This document shows positions 25,267 to 34,932 of a DNA stretch of 64,000 bases, in pieces. Every line of letters begins with the position of its first letter. Position 1 is the stretch's first letter. The translations under genes were made by a program, and so were the position numbers. The notes under the pieces are model-generated. The model had not been told where the DNA came from. It was given only the letters and a program-made list of their open reading frames with translations, and made no database searches. Source of the stretch: Deltaproteobacteria bacterium (lineage in GTDB: Bacteria; Myxococcota_C; UBA6777); assembly GCA_006226375.1 (NCBI GenBank), contig SBHC01000077.1, forward strand, positions 223,751 through 287,750, given 5' to 3'.

Positions 25267-27591
25267 GTGGATTCGCAGTTGTACGAACAACAGTTGCAAC
25301 AAGAAGGCCTTCCTTTTGGTCGGTATCGGCTGGTTGCGAAGCTGGCTGTGGGTGGAATGGCCGAGCTCTTTTTGGCGCGACAAAAAGGGGTAGGGGGCTT
25401 TAGCAAAACGGTTGTGATCAAATGTGTCTTGCCCTATCTCGCACAGGATCAAGACTTTATCGCCATGTTTTTGAGCGAAGCGCGACTGGCCGCTCACCTT
25501 AACCATCCCAACGTTGTCCAGATCTTTGATATCGGCTCCATCGACGGCATTTATTACATGGCGATGGAGTACATTCCCGGTCAAAATCTTCGGGAAATCA
25601 CTCGAAAAATGTACCGTGAGTTGGGGGATGACAATCCGCCACCCTACAACCAGCTCGCTGCGATCTTTGCCCAGGCTGCTGCAGGGTTGGAGTATGTCCA
25701 CAACGCCAAGGACGACAACAACCTGCCGTTGCACTTGGTTCACCGTGACATTAGCCCCAACAACATTATCGTTTCGTACGATGGACAAGTTAAGATTGTA
25801 GACTTTGGTGTGGCCAAGGCTCGAAACCAGGAGCGCCAAACGGAAGTTGGGGTCTTAAAAGGTCGCCTGAGCTACATGTCGCCTGAGCAGGTTTCAGGGT
25901 GGGATCTGGACGGTCGCTCTGATATCTACTCCCTGGGCATTGTTCTGTATGAATTGACAACCAACCGCCGTCTATTCCGGCGAAAGAGTGAACCTGAGAC
26001 CATCCAGGCTCTGTTGCACGGGCCGGTTCCTTCACCTACGCATTTCTATCCCGACTATCCCCCTGAGTTGGAAGCTATCTTGATGAAGATGCTGGAGCGG
26101 TCGCCGGATGCGCGCTACCAGTCAGCGGCAGAAGTTCAGCAGGACCTTTTGCAATTCTTGGCCTCCCAACAAACCTTTATGGGACCTCAAGATATCTCTG
26201 TGATGCTGAACGAGTTGTTCGCCGAAGAGAAAGACAAAGCGGAGAGCGGCACATTTGAACAGCCCATCAGCACCCAAGACCTGATCAATCTCTCTCGCGG
26301 TAGCTACCGGGTGATTCAAGATGCCTCGTTGCCTCATGCGTATTCGGGGCACATCTCCCTGCCGCCTGGGTATGTGGCTGCCACTCCCACTCATGCATGG
26401 CCTGCAGGGACAGGTGCCTTTCATCCAGGCTCTCCCTCTCCTCCTGGGCCGATACCGCTGCCTCCCAACGCTTCTGTTGTCACTGGACCGCAGCAACCGG
26501 CGATTACGGCTCCTTACGCCCCTCCTCAGGGACATCCCGGCCCGTCTCCGTTTTATGCGGAAGACGAACCCACTGTGGCAGGCTCTCTGCCCCCTGAGGT
26601 CGCAGCGTCTGTTCCGCCGCCTTTGCCGGGTGTTTCTCCCAACATCTCTGTTCCTGCTGTGGCTGAGCCGGAAGACCCATCTGTCCAGGAACAGCCCGCC
26701 GAACCCTCCGCTCCTTCTGTTCCACCACCTGTGTCTGTGGTGACAGAGTACGCATCGTTGGACGCTGACGAGCCAGTCGGTTCCAATGGCAAAGGCTGGG
26801 TCTGGTTGTTGGTTGTTCTTGTGCTTATTGGAGGATTGGGTGGCGCGTTGGCCATGGGATGGATTCAGGTCAAAGTTGGGACCACCCCACCTGCGTCAAA
26901 CAGCTCCGCCGAAAAGCAATCCAACGCCAACCACACAACTGAGCAAGCGGGCTCCCTTGGGAAGTCAAAGCTTGCTGTTGCGAATCCTCGCGTTGTACCC
27001 TCTCGGGAAGTGAATGACCCCAACCCTCCCAAACAACGCGGTGTGGACGAGCGGGTTGTGCCTGCTGTGAGAAGGGTGGAGCCTCCAGTGGAACGTCGTA
27101 CGGTGGTTGCACGCAAAGTCCCTCCTCGTTTGCGTGCGAAGCGTGTGGTTCTACGGAAACGACGGAGGCGTCGGGCGCTTCGACGAAAGAAGGTTGCTCG
27201 AAAAAATCGTCGAATCCATAGGGTCAAAGGCAAGGTCATTCCTTTTGCAAAGGCGCGCTTGAGCCGCCGGACGAAGGTCGCTGTATTTCGCCGGGGGGAC
27301 AACGGTCGCGAGTTTTCCAACGCCCTGCCTCGTTTGTGCCGAAAGATTGAAAGAGAGACGGCAAGATTGTTGGGCGGTCAGTATCGGATTCGTGGTATAA
27401 CCAAACCCTGGCAAGCTTATGTGAAGAAACGATTTGGTCGAGGACGGCGTTACAAGTATGTGTTTTATCCACGTGCTGCTGCGTTTGTGATTTACTCGCA
27501 GTCGTTGAAGGGTAAGAGCTTCCATCACATTGCAAAACTGTTGGTGCGGTACCAACGAAACTATGGCTTTCGTCGATACTCCAACCTCTAG
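25267..27591 (+). CDS. Transmembrane Ser/Thr protein kinase with highly basic extracytoplasmic tail
   Basis: 774 residues from GTG, with GGGAG 9 nt upstream. The kinase occupies ~19-290: loop LAVGGMAELFLA, VVIK lysine near 52, HRDISPNNII near 159-168, DFG 179-181, and LSYMSPEQ. A Pro-rich linker (~345-500) leads to one membrane helix (~512-532). The outer part is strikingly basic: ~610-660 contains runs such as RKRRRRRALRRKK, then a ~100-residue domain with LCRKIERETARLLGG that is also basic. It could bind an anionic envelope polymer or nucleic acid; no family is recognised. The cyclase-like gene follows after 33 nt, so they are probably one operon. Confidence 0.9.
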   Translation: MDSQLYEQQLQQEGLPFGRYRLVAKLAVGGMAELFLARQKGVGGFSKTVVIKCVLPYLAQDQDFIAMFLSEARLAAHLNHPNVVQIFDIGSIDGIYYMAMEYIPGQNLREITRKMYRELGDDNPPPYNQLAAIFAQAAAGLEYVHNAKDDNNLPLHLVHRDISPNNIIVSYDGQVKIVDFGVAKARNQERQTEVGVLKGRLSYMSPEQVSGWDLDGRSDIYSLGIVLYELTTNRRLFRRKSEPETIQALLHGPVPSPTHFYPDYPPELEAILMKMLERSPDARYQSAAEVQQDLLQFLASQQTFMGPQDISVMLNELFAEEKDKAESGTFEQPISTQDLINLSRGSYRVIQDASLPHAYSGHISLPPGYVAATPTHAWPAGTGAFHPGSPSPPGPIPLPPNASVVTGPQQPAITAPYAPPQGHPGPSPFYAEDEPTVAGSLPPEVAASVPPPLPGVSPNISVPAVAEPEDPSVQEQPAEPSAPSVPPPVSVVTEYASLDADEPVGSNGKGWVWLLVVLVLIGGLGGALAMGWIQVKVGTTPPASNSSAEKQSNANHTTEQAGSLGKSKLAVANPRVVPSREVNDPNPPKQRGVDERVVPAVRRVEPPVERRTVVARKVPPRLRAKRVVLRKRRRRRALRRKKVARKNRRIHRVKGKVIPFAKARLSRRTKVAVFRRGDNGREFSNALPRLCRKIERETARLLGGQYRIRGITKPWQAYVKKRFGRGRRYKYVFYPRAAAFVIYSQSLKGKSFHHIAKLLVRYQRNYGFRRYSNL

Positions 27592-27624
27592 AATTCCGGT
27601 CGGTGTGACGAGCGAGGTAAGTGA

Positions 27625-30600
27625 ATGCAAATCCCTGGATGGATCGTTGACCAGGACACGTTGGGTCATCGTGGTGGCACGTTGCAAGGGGCAACGATGT
27701 TTGTGGACATCTCCGGTTTTACCGCACTGACCGGGAAATTGATGTCTCACGGCAAAGAAGGGGCCGAGATCCTCGCAGGGACCTTGCGATTCTATTTTGA
27801 CCCGTTGGTCGAATCCGTGTCGCAGGCCGGTGGCTTGATCGCAGGCTTTGCAGGTGACGCTTTCACCGCTGTTTTTCCCGAGCAGGATGACCTGGATGTG
27901 GCGGAGTATACGCTGCAAGCGGCTCTTTCGATGCAAGAGTTCTTTCGGCAACACGCTGTTTATCGGAACGCGTTTGGAGAGTTCCCCTTCGCCCTCAAAA
28001 TTGGTTTGTCGTGGGGGAGCGTCGAGTGGGGCGTGATTGAGACGTCGGAACATATGGCCACCTACTTCTTCCGCGGGCCGGGTGTGGATGACTGCGCTCG
28101 GGCCGAACACTTCGCGGACAAAGGGATGATTGTGGCGGACTCTTCGTTCCTTCACCATGTCCCTCTCGCAGTCGTCGATGTGGTGGACGACGGTATGTTT
28201 CTGTGCAAAGGAACACAAAGCCCTCCCTTGCGACCTTTGCCGTTTCCGTCCTTTCAGGGCGACCAAGGCCGCTTCTTGCACCCAGGCATTTCATCCTTCC
28301 CTTCAATGGGGGAGTTTCGCCGCGTTGTCGCTGTGTTTTTCTCCTTTGAGAACGTCGAAGACCTGGAGGCTTTGGCCCAGCAAGTCCAGTCTGGACTCGA
28401 TATGTACGGAGGTCTCCTCACACGCTTCGACTTTGGTGACAAAGGCTGCAACGCGCTGATCTTTTTTGGGGTACCTGTCGGATACGAGAACGAAACAGAC
28501 CGAGCCCTCGATTTTGTCTTGTCCTTTGCGCAAACGTGCCCCGAGTCTCTTTTGTGGCGTGCTGGTATCACTCGTGATGTGACATACGCCGGATTTAACG
28601 GGGGAACGCGCCGCAACGAGTTTACCTGTCTGGGGCGCGCTGTGAATCTCGCTGCGCGTTTGATGATGAAAGCCGGTTGGGGCGAGATTTGGTGTGACCC
28701 CAACATCGTGGAGCGCGCCGAAGCTCGCTACAAGATGGAGCACGTGGGAGCGTTTCCGCTGAAAGGCTTCACCCACGATGTCGACATCTACAAGCTGTTG
28801 CACAAGCGGGTCGTTTTGGAAGAACAGTTTGCAGCCCAAGCGATGGTCGGCCGGGAAACTGAGGTTCTCCAACTTCACGAATGCATAGCCACGGCCATCC
28901 AGGGTTCGTTTTCAGGGTTTTGTTACGTCGACGGTGAGCCTGGGATGGGAAAAAGCTATCTTGTGGATAGCTATCGACGGGAGTTATCTGCGGCCCAGCC
29001 TGAAGGTTCTTTCCTTTGGGTGTATGCTCCCTGTGACCAAACGTTGTTGCACTCACTGCATCCGCTCTCGTACGCTCTCCGCACCTACTTTCACCAGTCG
29101 CCGACGCAGTCCAAAGAAGAGAACTGGAACGCATTTGGGAAAGCCTATCGCTTGCTCCTCAAGCGACTTCCTCTGGGAGCGTACAAGCTTCAACAAGAGC
29201 TTGTTCGTGTGGAGTCGTTCCTCGCGGCGTTGGTCGGGTTGCGAAAGGAAGGTTCTCTGTACGAACAGCTCGACCCAAAGCTGCGTTTTGAAAACACGCT
29301 CTCTGCGATTTGTTCTTGGGTGGAAGCGGAGAGTCTGAACCATCCGGTGGTTCTCCAGATTGAAGACGGTCAATGGCTCGATGACGACTCGCAAAAAGCC
29401 CTCCTGCGTATCGCAAGCATGGAGTCCAACCCTTCACTCGCTGTCGTGCTGACTTGTCGATACCTGGATGATGGTTCACCGTTTCGCTTGCCTGTTGATG
29501 CGTCTGTATCGCAAACCGTTATCAATCTCAATCAATTGACGGAGCGTGGTCTGCGGCAGCTGGTGGAGAATCAATTGGGTGGAACAGCAGACCCTGCCTT
29601 GTTGGCGTTGGTCGCTGACAAATCGCGAGGGAACCCATTCTTTGCTGAGCAAATCGTTCGGTACCTTCAAGAGAACCAGGGGCTTGAACAAGGCGAACAC
29701 GGCCTGACCCCTGTCACAACGGGTGTGATTCTTCCCGATGAAGTCAACGCTGTTCTGGTTGCCCGGTTGGACCGTCTCGCCAATGAAATCAAGCAAATTG
29801 TTCAGGTTGCGTCGGTTTTGGGGCAACAGTTTGATGTTCAGATCCTCTCCCATACCATCACGCGTTTGAACGAGGAAGAACTCCGAGCCAGCCAGGATTC
29901 ACTGGAGCAGGTCAATGATCTGTCTTTGGAAGACTTCTCTCCGCCCATCTCAGCAGGTGTTGACACCTCCGTCGATTTTGTCCCTCAGTCGTTGGAGCGA
30001 GGGATTAAATTGGCGGAAGAGGAGCAAATTTGGGCCATCGCCGATGAGCTTCATTACCTGTTTCGTCATGCTCTTCTACGTGACGCGGCCTACGATATGC
30101 AAGCCCGCGCTCGTCTCCGTCAGCTGCATCGATTTGCCGGTTTCTCCTTCGAGACGGCGTACTCCGATGAGCTGGAACCCTACCTCGGTGAAGTGGCGTA
30201 TCACTTTGACAAAGCAGAGCAGCGAGACGAGGCTATCTTCTACCTGGAAAAAGCAGGTGACCTCGCTCGCCAGAATTACCACAACAGCGAGGCGATGGCT
30301 TACTACAAGAGGCTCCTTGAGTTGGAGCCCGACAATCCTGAACAAATCGGGAGAGTCAGCCTGTCGTTGGCGAAGGTTCTGCAGCTCTTAACTCGCTTGG
30401 ACGAAGGTCTTGAGTTCTGTCGGATGGCGGAAGCTGCTGTGGAAAAACCTTCTCCAGAGATTCGCTACCAACAAGCCATTCTTTTGATGATGCAAGGTCG
30501 CTTGAAGGAAGCCCAAGATATCGCAGCCCAGGCTCTCGAAATGGCTCGCGGGCTGGGTGACGTTCATTGGGAGGCGACTTCCTTGATTGGGTTGGGCGGT

Positions 30601-31236
30601 TTGCTTTTGTACAGCGGTGATATCGACACCGCCTGGAAGAACTTTGAAACCAGCCTGACGTTGTCACAGTCAATCGGAAAGCCAGAGTTGGAAGCGAAGG
30701 CTCTCAACAACATGGCAGGAGTGGCTTCCAAACGGGGGGACCGCAAGCTCGCTCTGGATCTGCTCAAGCGAAGCCTCGTTCTCAAACAGCAATGCACTGA
30801 TCGATGGGGTGAAGTGATCACGTTGGGCAATCTGGGTGAGTTGCATTTGGACCTCAACGAGCCAGAAATTGCTTTGGAATACCTTCAGGATGCCCAACGC
30901 AAATGCGAGGAACTGGGTAGCAAGCACCCTCCCTTCCTGCTGCATTGCTCAGAGGCGCTTCGCCGTCTGGGCCACATCGATGACGCCTGGGAAACGATTC
31001 AGGAAGGTCAACAACGCGCTGCCAACTTTAAAAATCCCAAGTACATTTCTCTAGGGGCCTTGTTCGCAGGGCATATTTTGCGAGACAAACTACAACTTGA
31101 CGAGGCAAGGGGACAATACCAACTTGCCAAACAATGGGCTGAAAAACGAAAGCTTCAAAGCTTTCTTAAGGAAGCAGAGCAAGCCCTTCACGCTCTGGAA
31201 CACAACCAACCCATTTCCATCTCATTTCCAAAGTAG
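27625..31236 (+). CDS. Soluble-adenylyl-cyclase-like protein: two cyclase domains, P-loop NTPase, TPRs
   Basis: 1203 residues with GAGGTAAG before the ATG. Cyclase domain 1 (~18-200) has both metal aspartates, D28 in FVDISGFT and D78 in FAGDAF. Domain 2 (~230-395) lacks the first metal aspartate but has K273 in FDFGDKGCNAL and the N341/R345 pair in VNLAARL, the substrate and transition-state residues. Thus one composite site could form between the two, as in animal adenylyl cyclases. An AAA/NACHT-like ATPase follows (Walker A GEPGMGKS ~437-444, Walker B LQIEDGQW ~578), then helical repeats including TPRs (~850-1190). This order matches ADCY10-type soluble cyclases. The product (cAMP or other) is unproven. 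It is likely cotranscribed with the kinase. Confidence 0.88.
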   Translation: MQIPGWIVDQDTLGHRGGTLQGATMFVDISGFTALTGKLMSHGKEGAEILAGTLRFYFDPLVESVSQAGGLIAGFAGDAFTAVFPEQDDLDVAEYTLQAALSMQEFFRQHAVYRNAFGEFPFALKIGLSWGSVEWGVIETSEHMATYFFRGPGVDDCARAEHFADKGMIVADSSFLHHVPLAVVDVVDDGMFLCKGTQSPPLRPLPFPSFQGDQGRFLHPGISSFPSMGEFRRVVAVFFSFENVEDLEALAQQVQSGLDMYGGLLTRFDFGDKGCNALIFFGVPVGYENETDRALDFVLSFAQTCPESLLWRAGITRDVTYAGFNGGTRRNEFTCLGRAVNLAARLMMKAGWGEIWCDPNIVERAEARYKMEHVGAFPLKGFTHDVDIYKLLHKRVVLEEQFAAQAMVGRETEVLQLHECIATAIQGSFSGFCYVDGEPGMGKSYLVDSYRRELSAAQPEGSFLWVYAPCDQTLLHSLHPLSYALRTYFHQSPTQSKEENWNAFGKAYRLLLKRLPLGAYKLQQELVRVESFLAALVGLRKEGSLYEQLDPKLRFENTLSAICSWVEAESLNHPVVLQIEDGQWLDDDSQKALLRIASMESNPSLAVVLTCRYLDDGSPFRLPVDASVSQTVINLNQLTERGLRQLVENQLGGTADPALLALVADKSRGNPFFAEQIVRYLQENQGLEQGEHGLTPVTTGVILPDEVNAVLVARLDRLANEIKQIVQVASVLGQQFDVQILSHTITRLNEEELRASQDSLEQVNDLSLEDFSPPISAGVDTSVDFVPQSLERGIKLAEEEQIWAIADELHYLFRHALLRDAAYDMQARARLRQLHRFAGFSFETAYSDELEPYLGEVAYHFDKAEQRDEAIFYLEKAGDLARQNYHNSEAMAYYKRLLELEPDNPEQIGRVSLSLAKVLQLLTRLDEGLEFCRMAEAAVEKPSPEIRYQQAILLMMQGRLKEAQDIAAQALEMARGLGDVHWEATSLIGLGGLLLYSGDIDTAWKNFETSLTLSQSIGKPELEAKALNNMAGVASKRGDRKLALDLLKRSLVLKQQCTDRWGEVITLGNLGELHLDLNEPEIALEYLQDAQRKCEELGSKHPPFLLHCSEALRRLGHIDDAWETIQEGQQRAANFKNPKYISLGALFAGHILRDKLQLDEARGQYQLAKQWAEKRKLQSFLKEAEQALHALEHNQPISISFPK

Positions 31237-31349
31237 TATACCCACACTACTTGAACATTGTCATTGCGATTGAATCTTTTGGGCGTCTCTTCGTCCAAGC
31301 GAGTAGTCCAAATTTTACGTTGAATTTTGTTCGTTGGAAGGAGCATACC

Positions 31350-32390
31350 ATGACAAAGTGGATGAGACAGGTTTCTGTTGGACTGGGCGTCGCTGCGCTG
31401 GTCTTTGCGTTTGTTGGAAGTGCGTTAGCAAGTTCCAAGCTGCCAACTGTGTGTGTGCAGGCCCAAAATGCTTACAAGAAGTCGAGCTCGTATGTCAGAA
31501 CGACCATTCGCTCGCACAAGACGTTCCGAAATGCCTGGAAGCTTGCGTTTAACCATCGCAAGGTCTCCAAGAAGATGTACACACGTTCTTCCAAGCAGTT
31601 CACCTCATCCAAGTCTTCGTACTCTTCCTTGAAGAGCTACCTCGCGAGCAAGGGCTTCAATGTGTCGAGGACCAACTCTTTGAAGAAGCTGCTTTCCAAC
31701 ATGGGATACAAGATCTCTGGGAAGAACTGGCTCAAGAACAAGCTCAAGGTCACTTCCAAGTTCAAAGGTGTGAACCCATCGTTCAAAACGAAGCCAAACA
31801 AAAAGGTCAATCTGCCCTTTAGCGCTAGCCGAGTGAAGTCGACCACTCGAACCCTGACGCGGACCAAAGTCTCCCTGAAAGTCACCTTGAAGTCTTTGTT
31901 GCTCACCATCAAGCGGTTGAAAGCAGCCAAGGCAGCAGGTCTTAAGGCGAAAGCGCAAAGCAAAACCGCACGAAGCCTGCTGGCCAACACCAAGAGCCTT
32001 GTGCGACGCTGCAACTCTATCTTGAAGTCCACCAAGTATCGCAACTTGCGTCGCAAGAAGTACCGTGTGGAGCGCTCTCTTCCCCGCGGCCGCGGTTACT
32101 GCGGTGGCGACGACAAAGTGAGTTGGAGCGAAGGCTTTTACTACTGTGCGCCCTGCGATCCCATGCGCTCTTCGTGCAACGGCACCTGCCAGTACATGAG
32201 CTTTGGTATGATGGAGCAAAATACCAGCAACCAAGACTCCCAACTGACAGCTGCAGAAGGCTCCTCGGACCCCAACGGTAACATCATGTTTGAGATCGAC
32301 ATGAAGACCACGGAGACCACCAACGAAGCCAACTCCACACAAAGCAGCACCAAGCAAACCGACGATGCACTCGGCGCTCTCGGATTCTAA
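31350..32390 (+). CDS. Secreted Lys/Ser-rich protein with C-terminal Cys cluster
   Basis: 346 residues from ATG at 31350, with GAAGGAG 6 nt upstream; the open frame upstream to 31251 is not needed. A Sec signal peptide ends near ALAS (27). The mature part to ~245 is extremely rich in Lys, Ser and Thr with recurring KS-type helices (SKKMYTRSSKQFTSSKSS) and very few acidic residues. Then a cysteine cluster appears (YCGG, YYCAPCDP, SCNGTC; ~250-285), followed by an acidic, Asn/Thr-rich end. No family is recognised. The basic body may bind envelope polymers or nucleic acid. A run of nine C follows the stop. Confidence 0.75.
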   Translation: MTKWMRQVSVGLGVAALVFAFVGSALASSKLPTVCVQAQNAYKKSSSYVRTTIRSHKTFRNAWKLAFNHRKVSKKMYTRSSKQFTSSKSSYSSLKSYLASKGFNVSRTNSLKKLLSNMGYKISGKNWLKNKLKVTSKFKGVNPSFKTKPNKKVNLPFSASRVKSTTRTLTRTKVSLKVTLKSLLLTIKRLKAAKAAGLKAKAQSKTARSLLANTKSLVRRCNSILKSTKYRNLRRKKYRVERSLPRGRGYCGGDDKVSWSEGFYYCAPCDPMRSSCNGTCQYMSFGMMEQNTSNQDSQLTAAEGSSDPNGNIMFEIDMKTTETTNEANSTQSSTKQTDDALGALGF

Positions 32391-32496
32391 GAACCAACCC
32401 CCCCCCGTCCTTCCTTCTCTTTCTTCCCTTTTCTTTCTTACTGAAGCAAAAACTTACGTTGCCCAGCACTTGCGACTTTTCCTGCCGGGAGGTTGT

Positions 32497-34929
32497 TTAG
32501 CTAGGCAGAGGGCGGAAGTCCAGATCCACATTGAGCGTGGCGAGGGCTTTGCACCATTCCTTGTCTTCGGAGCTGTCTGACAGCTTTTTCTGCTCGTAGA
32601 TGGGAAGAAGCTTGGTTCTCATCCGATAGAAAATGTTTTGGACTCTGTAGAGGTCAACGGAGAAGGGTAGCGATTGCACCCAATGTACTGAGGCTTGAAG
32701 CTTCTTGAGCGGCGCTAGCTGCAAGGCGTCTTCCAGCCAATCTTGGGTGTAGCTCTCTACTCCCTGTTGCAAGCCTAAAATCACCTGAGGGCGATCCAGG
32801 TCAAGGTTGAGCAGCTGGGCTTCCTGCAGCAAGACTTGCAAATGTTTCAAGTCGAAGGCGCTGGAGTCGAGGGCTGCCTGGATTTGTGTTCCCAAAACCC
32901 AGTCGACTGTGTTTTTCAGGGAAGGGGGAAGATCCAGTTGAAGTCCAATCAAGTAGCGGATGAGTGAGTCGTTGCGGTGGTAGAGTTGCTGCGAGAGCGA
33001 ATCAACCTCATGCATCGCGTCCTCCACTATGCGGGAGATAATCACGCGCTGTTGGTCGTGGAAAAGCGAGGACAGGTCAAACGAAGGTTCCTTAAAGTAT
33101 TGGTTGAGGAGTCGGTACACGCTGGTGATATCGGCTCGAAGGAAGGCCTCTTTGAAGTCTTCCACCATACGTTCTGCTGTGGGCCGATCCATGGTCTCGT
33201 CCACTGCACCGACGATGTTGTATTTCCCAAAGAACAAGACCGCGATGGAAAAGACGCGCTTCTTTTGCGTGATGGTGGAGCGAACCTCAATGCGTCCTAC
33301 CGACATCCTGTCTTGTCCCACACGCCATTGCTGCAGCTTCTCGGAGTTGTAGCTGTACACGGGCAAGTGGCGGGAGCTGGGAGGATCTTCAAACAAGCAA
33401 AGTACAGCGTAGTGTTTGGCTGCTTTGGAGAGGTCAACCTTGCCAGGACCAACCCACTTCTCGTAGATGTGGCGTCCGTTCTTGTGCTCTGGCAGGTTGC
33501 TGGGAGCGGCCTCCAAGCGACGGAGGAATTCCTCTTCCAACGACTCGCCTGCCAGCACCTCCATTAGCTGAAGTGCCCGCGCGGCGTACTTGATGACTTG
33601 CACTGTTTCAATGCCTGAGAGTTCATCAAAGAACCATGCACAGCTCGTGTACATAAGCTGCATGTGGCGCTGCATCTCCAGGGATTGGAGCGCGAGCACT
33701 TGCTCCTCTTCGTTCAGAGACCGGGCTTGGTGACGCTCCAAAAACTCCCGTGTTTTGGCTTCGGTTCTATGGAGAATTAGCTCCACATATTCGTTGCGGG
33801 CTTGCCATGGATCCTTGAGCAGTTCGCGGGCTTTCGTGTCGAACGCATGGTCGCCTTTGTCACGAAGCCAATCGAGTGAGTCACGCAGGGGCTTGCGCCA
33901 ATGTTGGCTCCATCCGGGGTGTCCGCCGCTGTTGCAGCTGCAGTTTTCTTTCCAACGTCCGACACCGTGGGCACAACTCCAAGACGTGTTGTCGTGGATA
34001 CGAACTTCCCACTCTGGAGGGTTCTTCTCTAAAAACTCCCCGTAGTTGGTGAGTTGTGCGAGGCCTTCACGCTCCACATAGTTGAGCGCGTACGCGAGAG
34101 CCATGTCGCCGTGGGCGTGGTGATGACCGTACGTTTCCCCGTCTGTGGCGATGTGAGCAAGCTGCGCGTTGTTGTGACCGCCATGGTAGATGTCGAGCAT
34201 CCGGTTGGCTAGTCGTTCGCCGCTGGTGAGCAAGCGTTCAAACGCAACAGCACGAGAGACAGGGCCGTTGTAGAAAAACAGATCGATGGTTCGGCCGGAA
34301 GGAAGATACGCCCGGTACGGTCGGGTGGTGTCGATGGTGTGAGCTTCGACGTTTTTCCAGTCGCCACCCTGACGAGACCGAACCTGGGCAGCCTGGTGGG
34401 GGGCGAGAATCGTGAAACGAATGTCGTGAGCGGCGAGAGCTTCGAGAGATGCTACATCCACGGCGGTTTCGGCCAGCCACATTCCCTCAGGTTGACGGCC
34501 AAACCGCGACACAAAGTCTCGAATGCCCCAGTAGACTTGGGTGTCTTTGTCACGAGCGTTGGCCAACGGCATGATCACATGATTGTACACCTGGGCCAGG
34601 GCCGAACCATGACCGCTGAAGTGCTTCATGCTCTCTTTGTCAGCTTCAAGAATGGCCTGGTAGACCTCAGGTTGCTGGTCTTCGAGCCACTCCAAGAGGG
34701 TGGCCCCAAAGTTAAAGCTGATCCGACTGTAGTTGTTGACGATCTGGTCAATTTTGCCCTTGCCATCGAGGATTCGGGACACGGCGTTGGGAGCGTAACA
34801 CTCCGACGTGATGCGTGCGTTCCAGTCGTGATAAGGGTGTGCAGAGTCTTGACGTTCGACCACCTCCAACCAGGGATTCTCGCGTGGGGGTTGGTAGAAG
34901 TGACCGTGGATGCAGAGGTATCGATTCAT
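32497..34929 (-). CDS. Glycoside hydrolase family 57 protein (DUF3536 type)
   Basis: 810 residues, cytoplasmic. The opening CIHGHFYQPPRENPW is the GH57 first conserved region; MWLAETAVD near 148-156 contains the catalytic nucleophile glutamate, and IATDGETYGHHHAHG near 257-271 the acid/base aspartate. The long C-terminal helical part is typical of the DUF3536 subgroup. GH57 members include alpha-amylases, glucanotransferases and branching enzymes. The gene starts 3 nt after the MalQ-GlgB fusion stop, so it belongs to the same transcript and probably acts on glycogen or maltodextrins. Exact specificity is unresolved. Confidence 0.9.
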   Translation of the reverse strand: MNRYLCIHGHFYQPPRENPWLEVVERQDSAHPYHDWNARITSECYAPNAVSRILDGKGKIDQIVNNYSRISFNFGATLLEWLEDQQPEVYQAILEADKESMKHFSGHGSALAQVYNHVIMPLANARDKDTQVYWGIRDFVSRFGRQPEGMWLAETAVDVASLEALAAHDIRFTILAPHQAAQVRSRQGGDWKNVEAHTIDTTRPYRAYLPSGRTIDLFFYNGPVSRAVAFERLLTSGERLANRMLDIYHGGHNNAQLAHIATDGETYGHHHAHGDMALAYALNYVEREGLAQLTNYGEFLEKNPPEWEVRIHDNTSWSCAHGVGRWKENCSCNSGGHPGWSQHWRKPLRDSLDWLRDKGDHAFDTKARELLKDPWQARNEYVELILHRTEAKTREFLERHQARSLNEEEQVLALQSLEMQRHMQLMYTSCAWFFDELSGIETVQVIKYAARALQLMEVLAGESLEEEFLRRLEAAPSNLPEHKNGRHIYEKWVGPGKVDLSKAAKHYAVLCLFEDPPSSRHLPVYSYNSEKLQQWRVGQDRMSVGRIEVRSTITQKKRVFSIAVLFFGKYNIVGAVDETMDRPTAERMVEDFKEAFLRADITSVYRLLNQYFKEPSFDLSSLFHDQQRVIISRIVEDAMHEVDSLSQQLYHRNDSLIRYLIGLQLDLPPSLKNTVDWVLGTQIQAALDSSAFDLKHLQVLLQEAQLLNLDLDRPQVILGLQQGVESYTQDWLEDALQLAPLKKLQASVHWVQSLPFSVDLYRVQNIFYRMRTKLLPIYEQKKLSDSSEDKEWCKALATLNVDLDFRPLPS

Positions 34930-34932
34930 AGA

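Noticed and set aside
25126..25839. 237-residue minus-strand open frame over the kinase start
   Set aside because: Overlaps the kinase catalytic domain and the promoter region; shadow frame.
27151..28281. 376-residue minus-strand open frame
   Set aside because: Antisense to the kinase tail and cyclase domain 1; no start signal and no domain.
31231..31252. AAGTAGT/ACTACTT hairpin at the end of the cyclase gene
   Set aside because: Perfect 7 bp but AT-rich, overlaps the stop codon and has no T-run; not convincing as a terminator.
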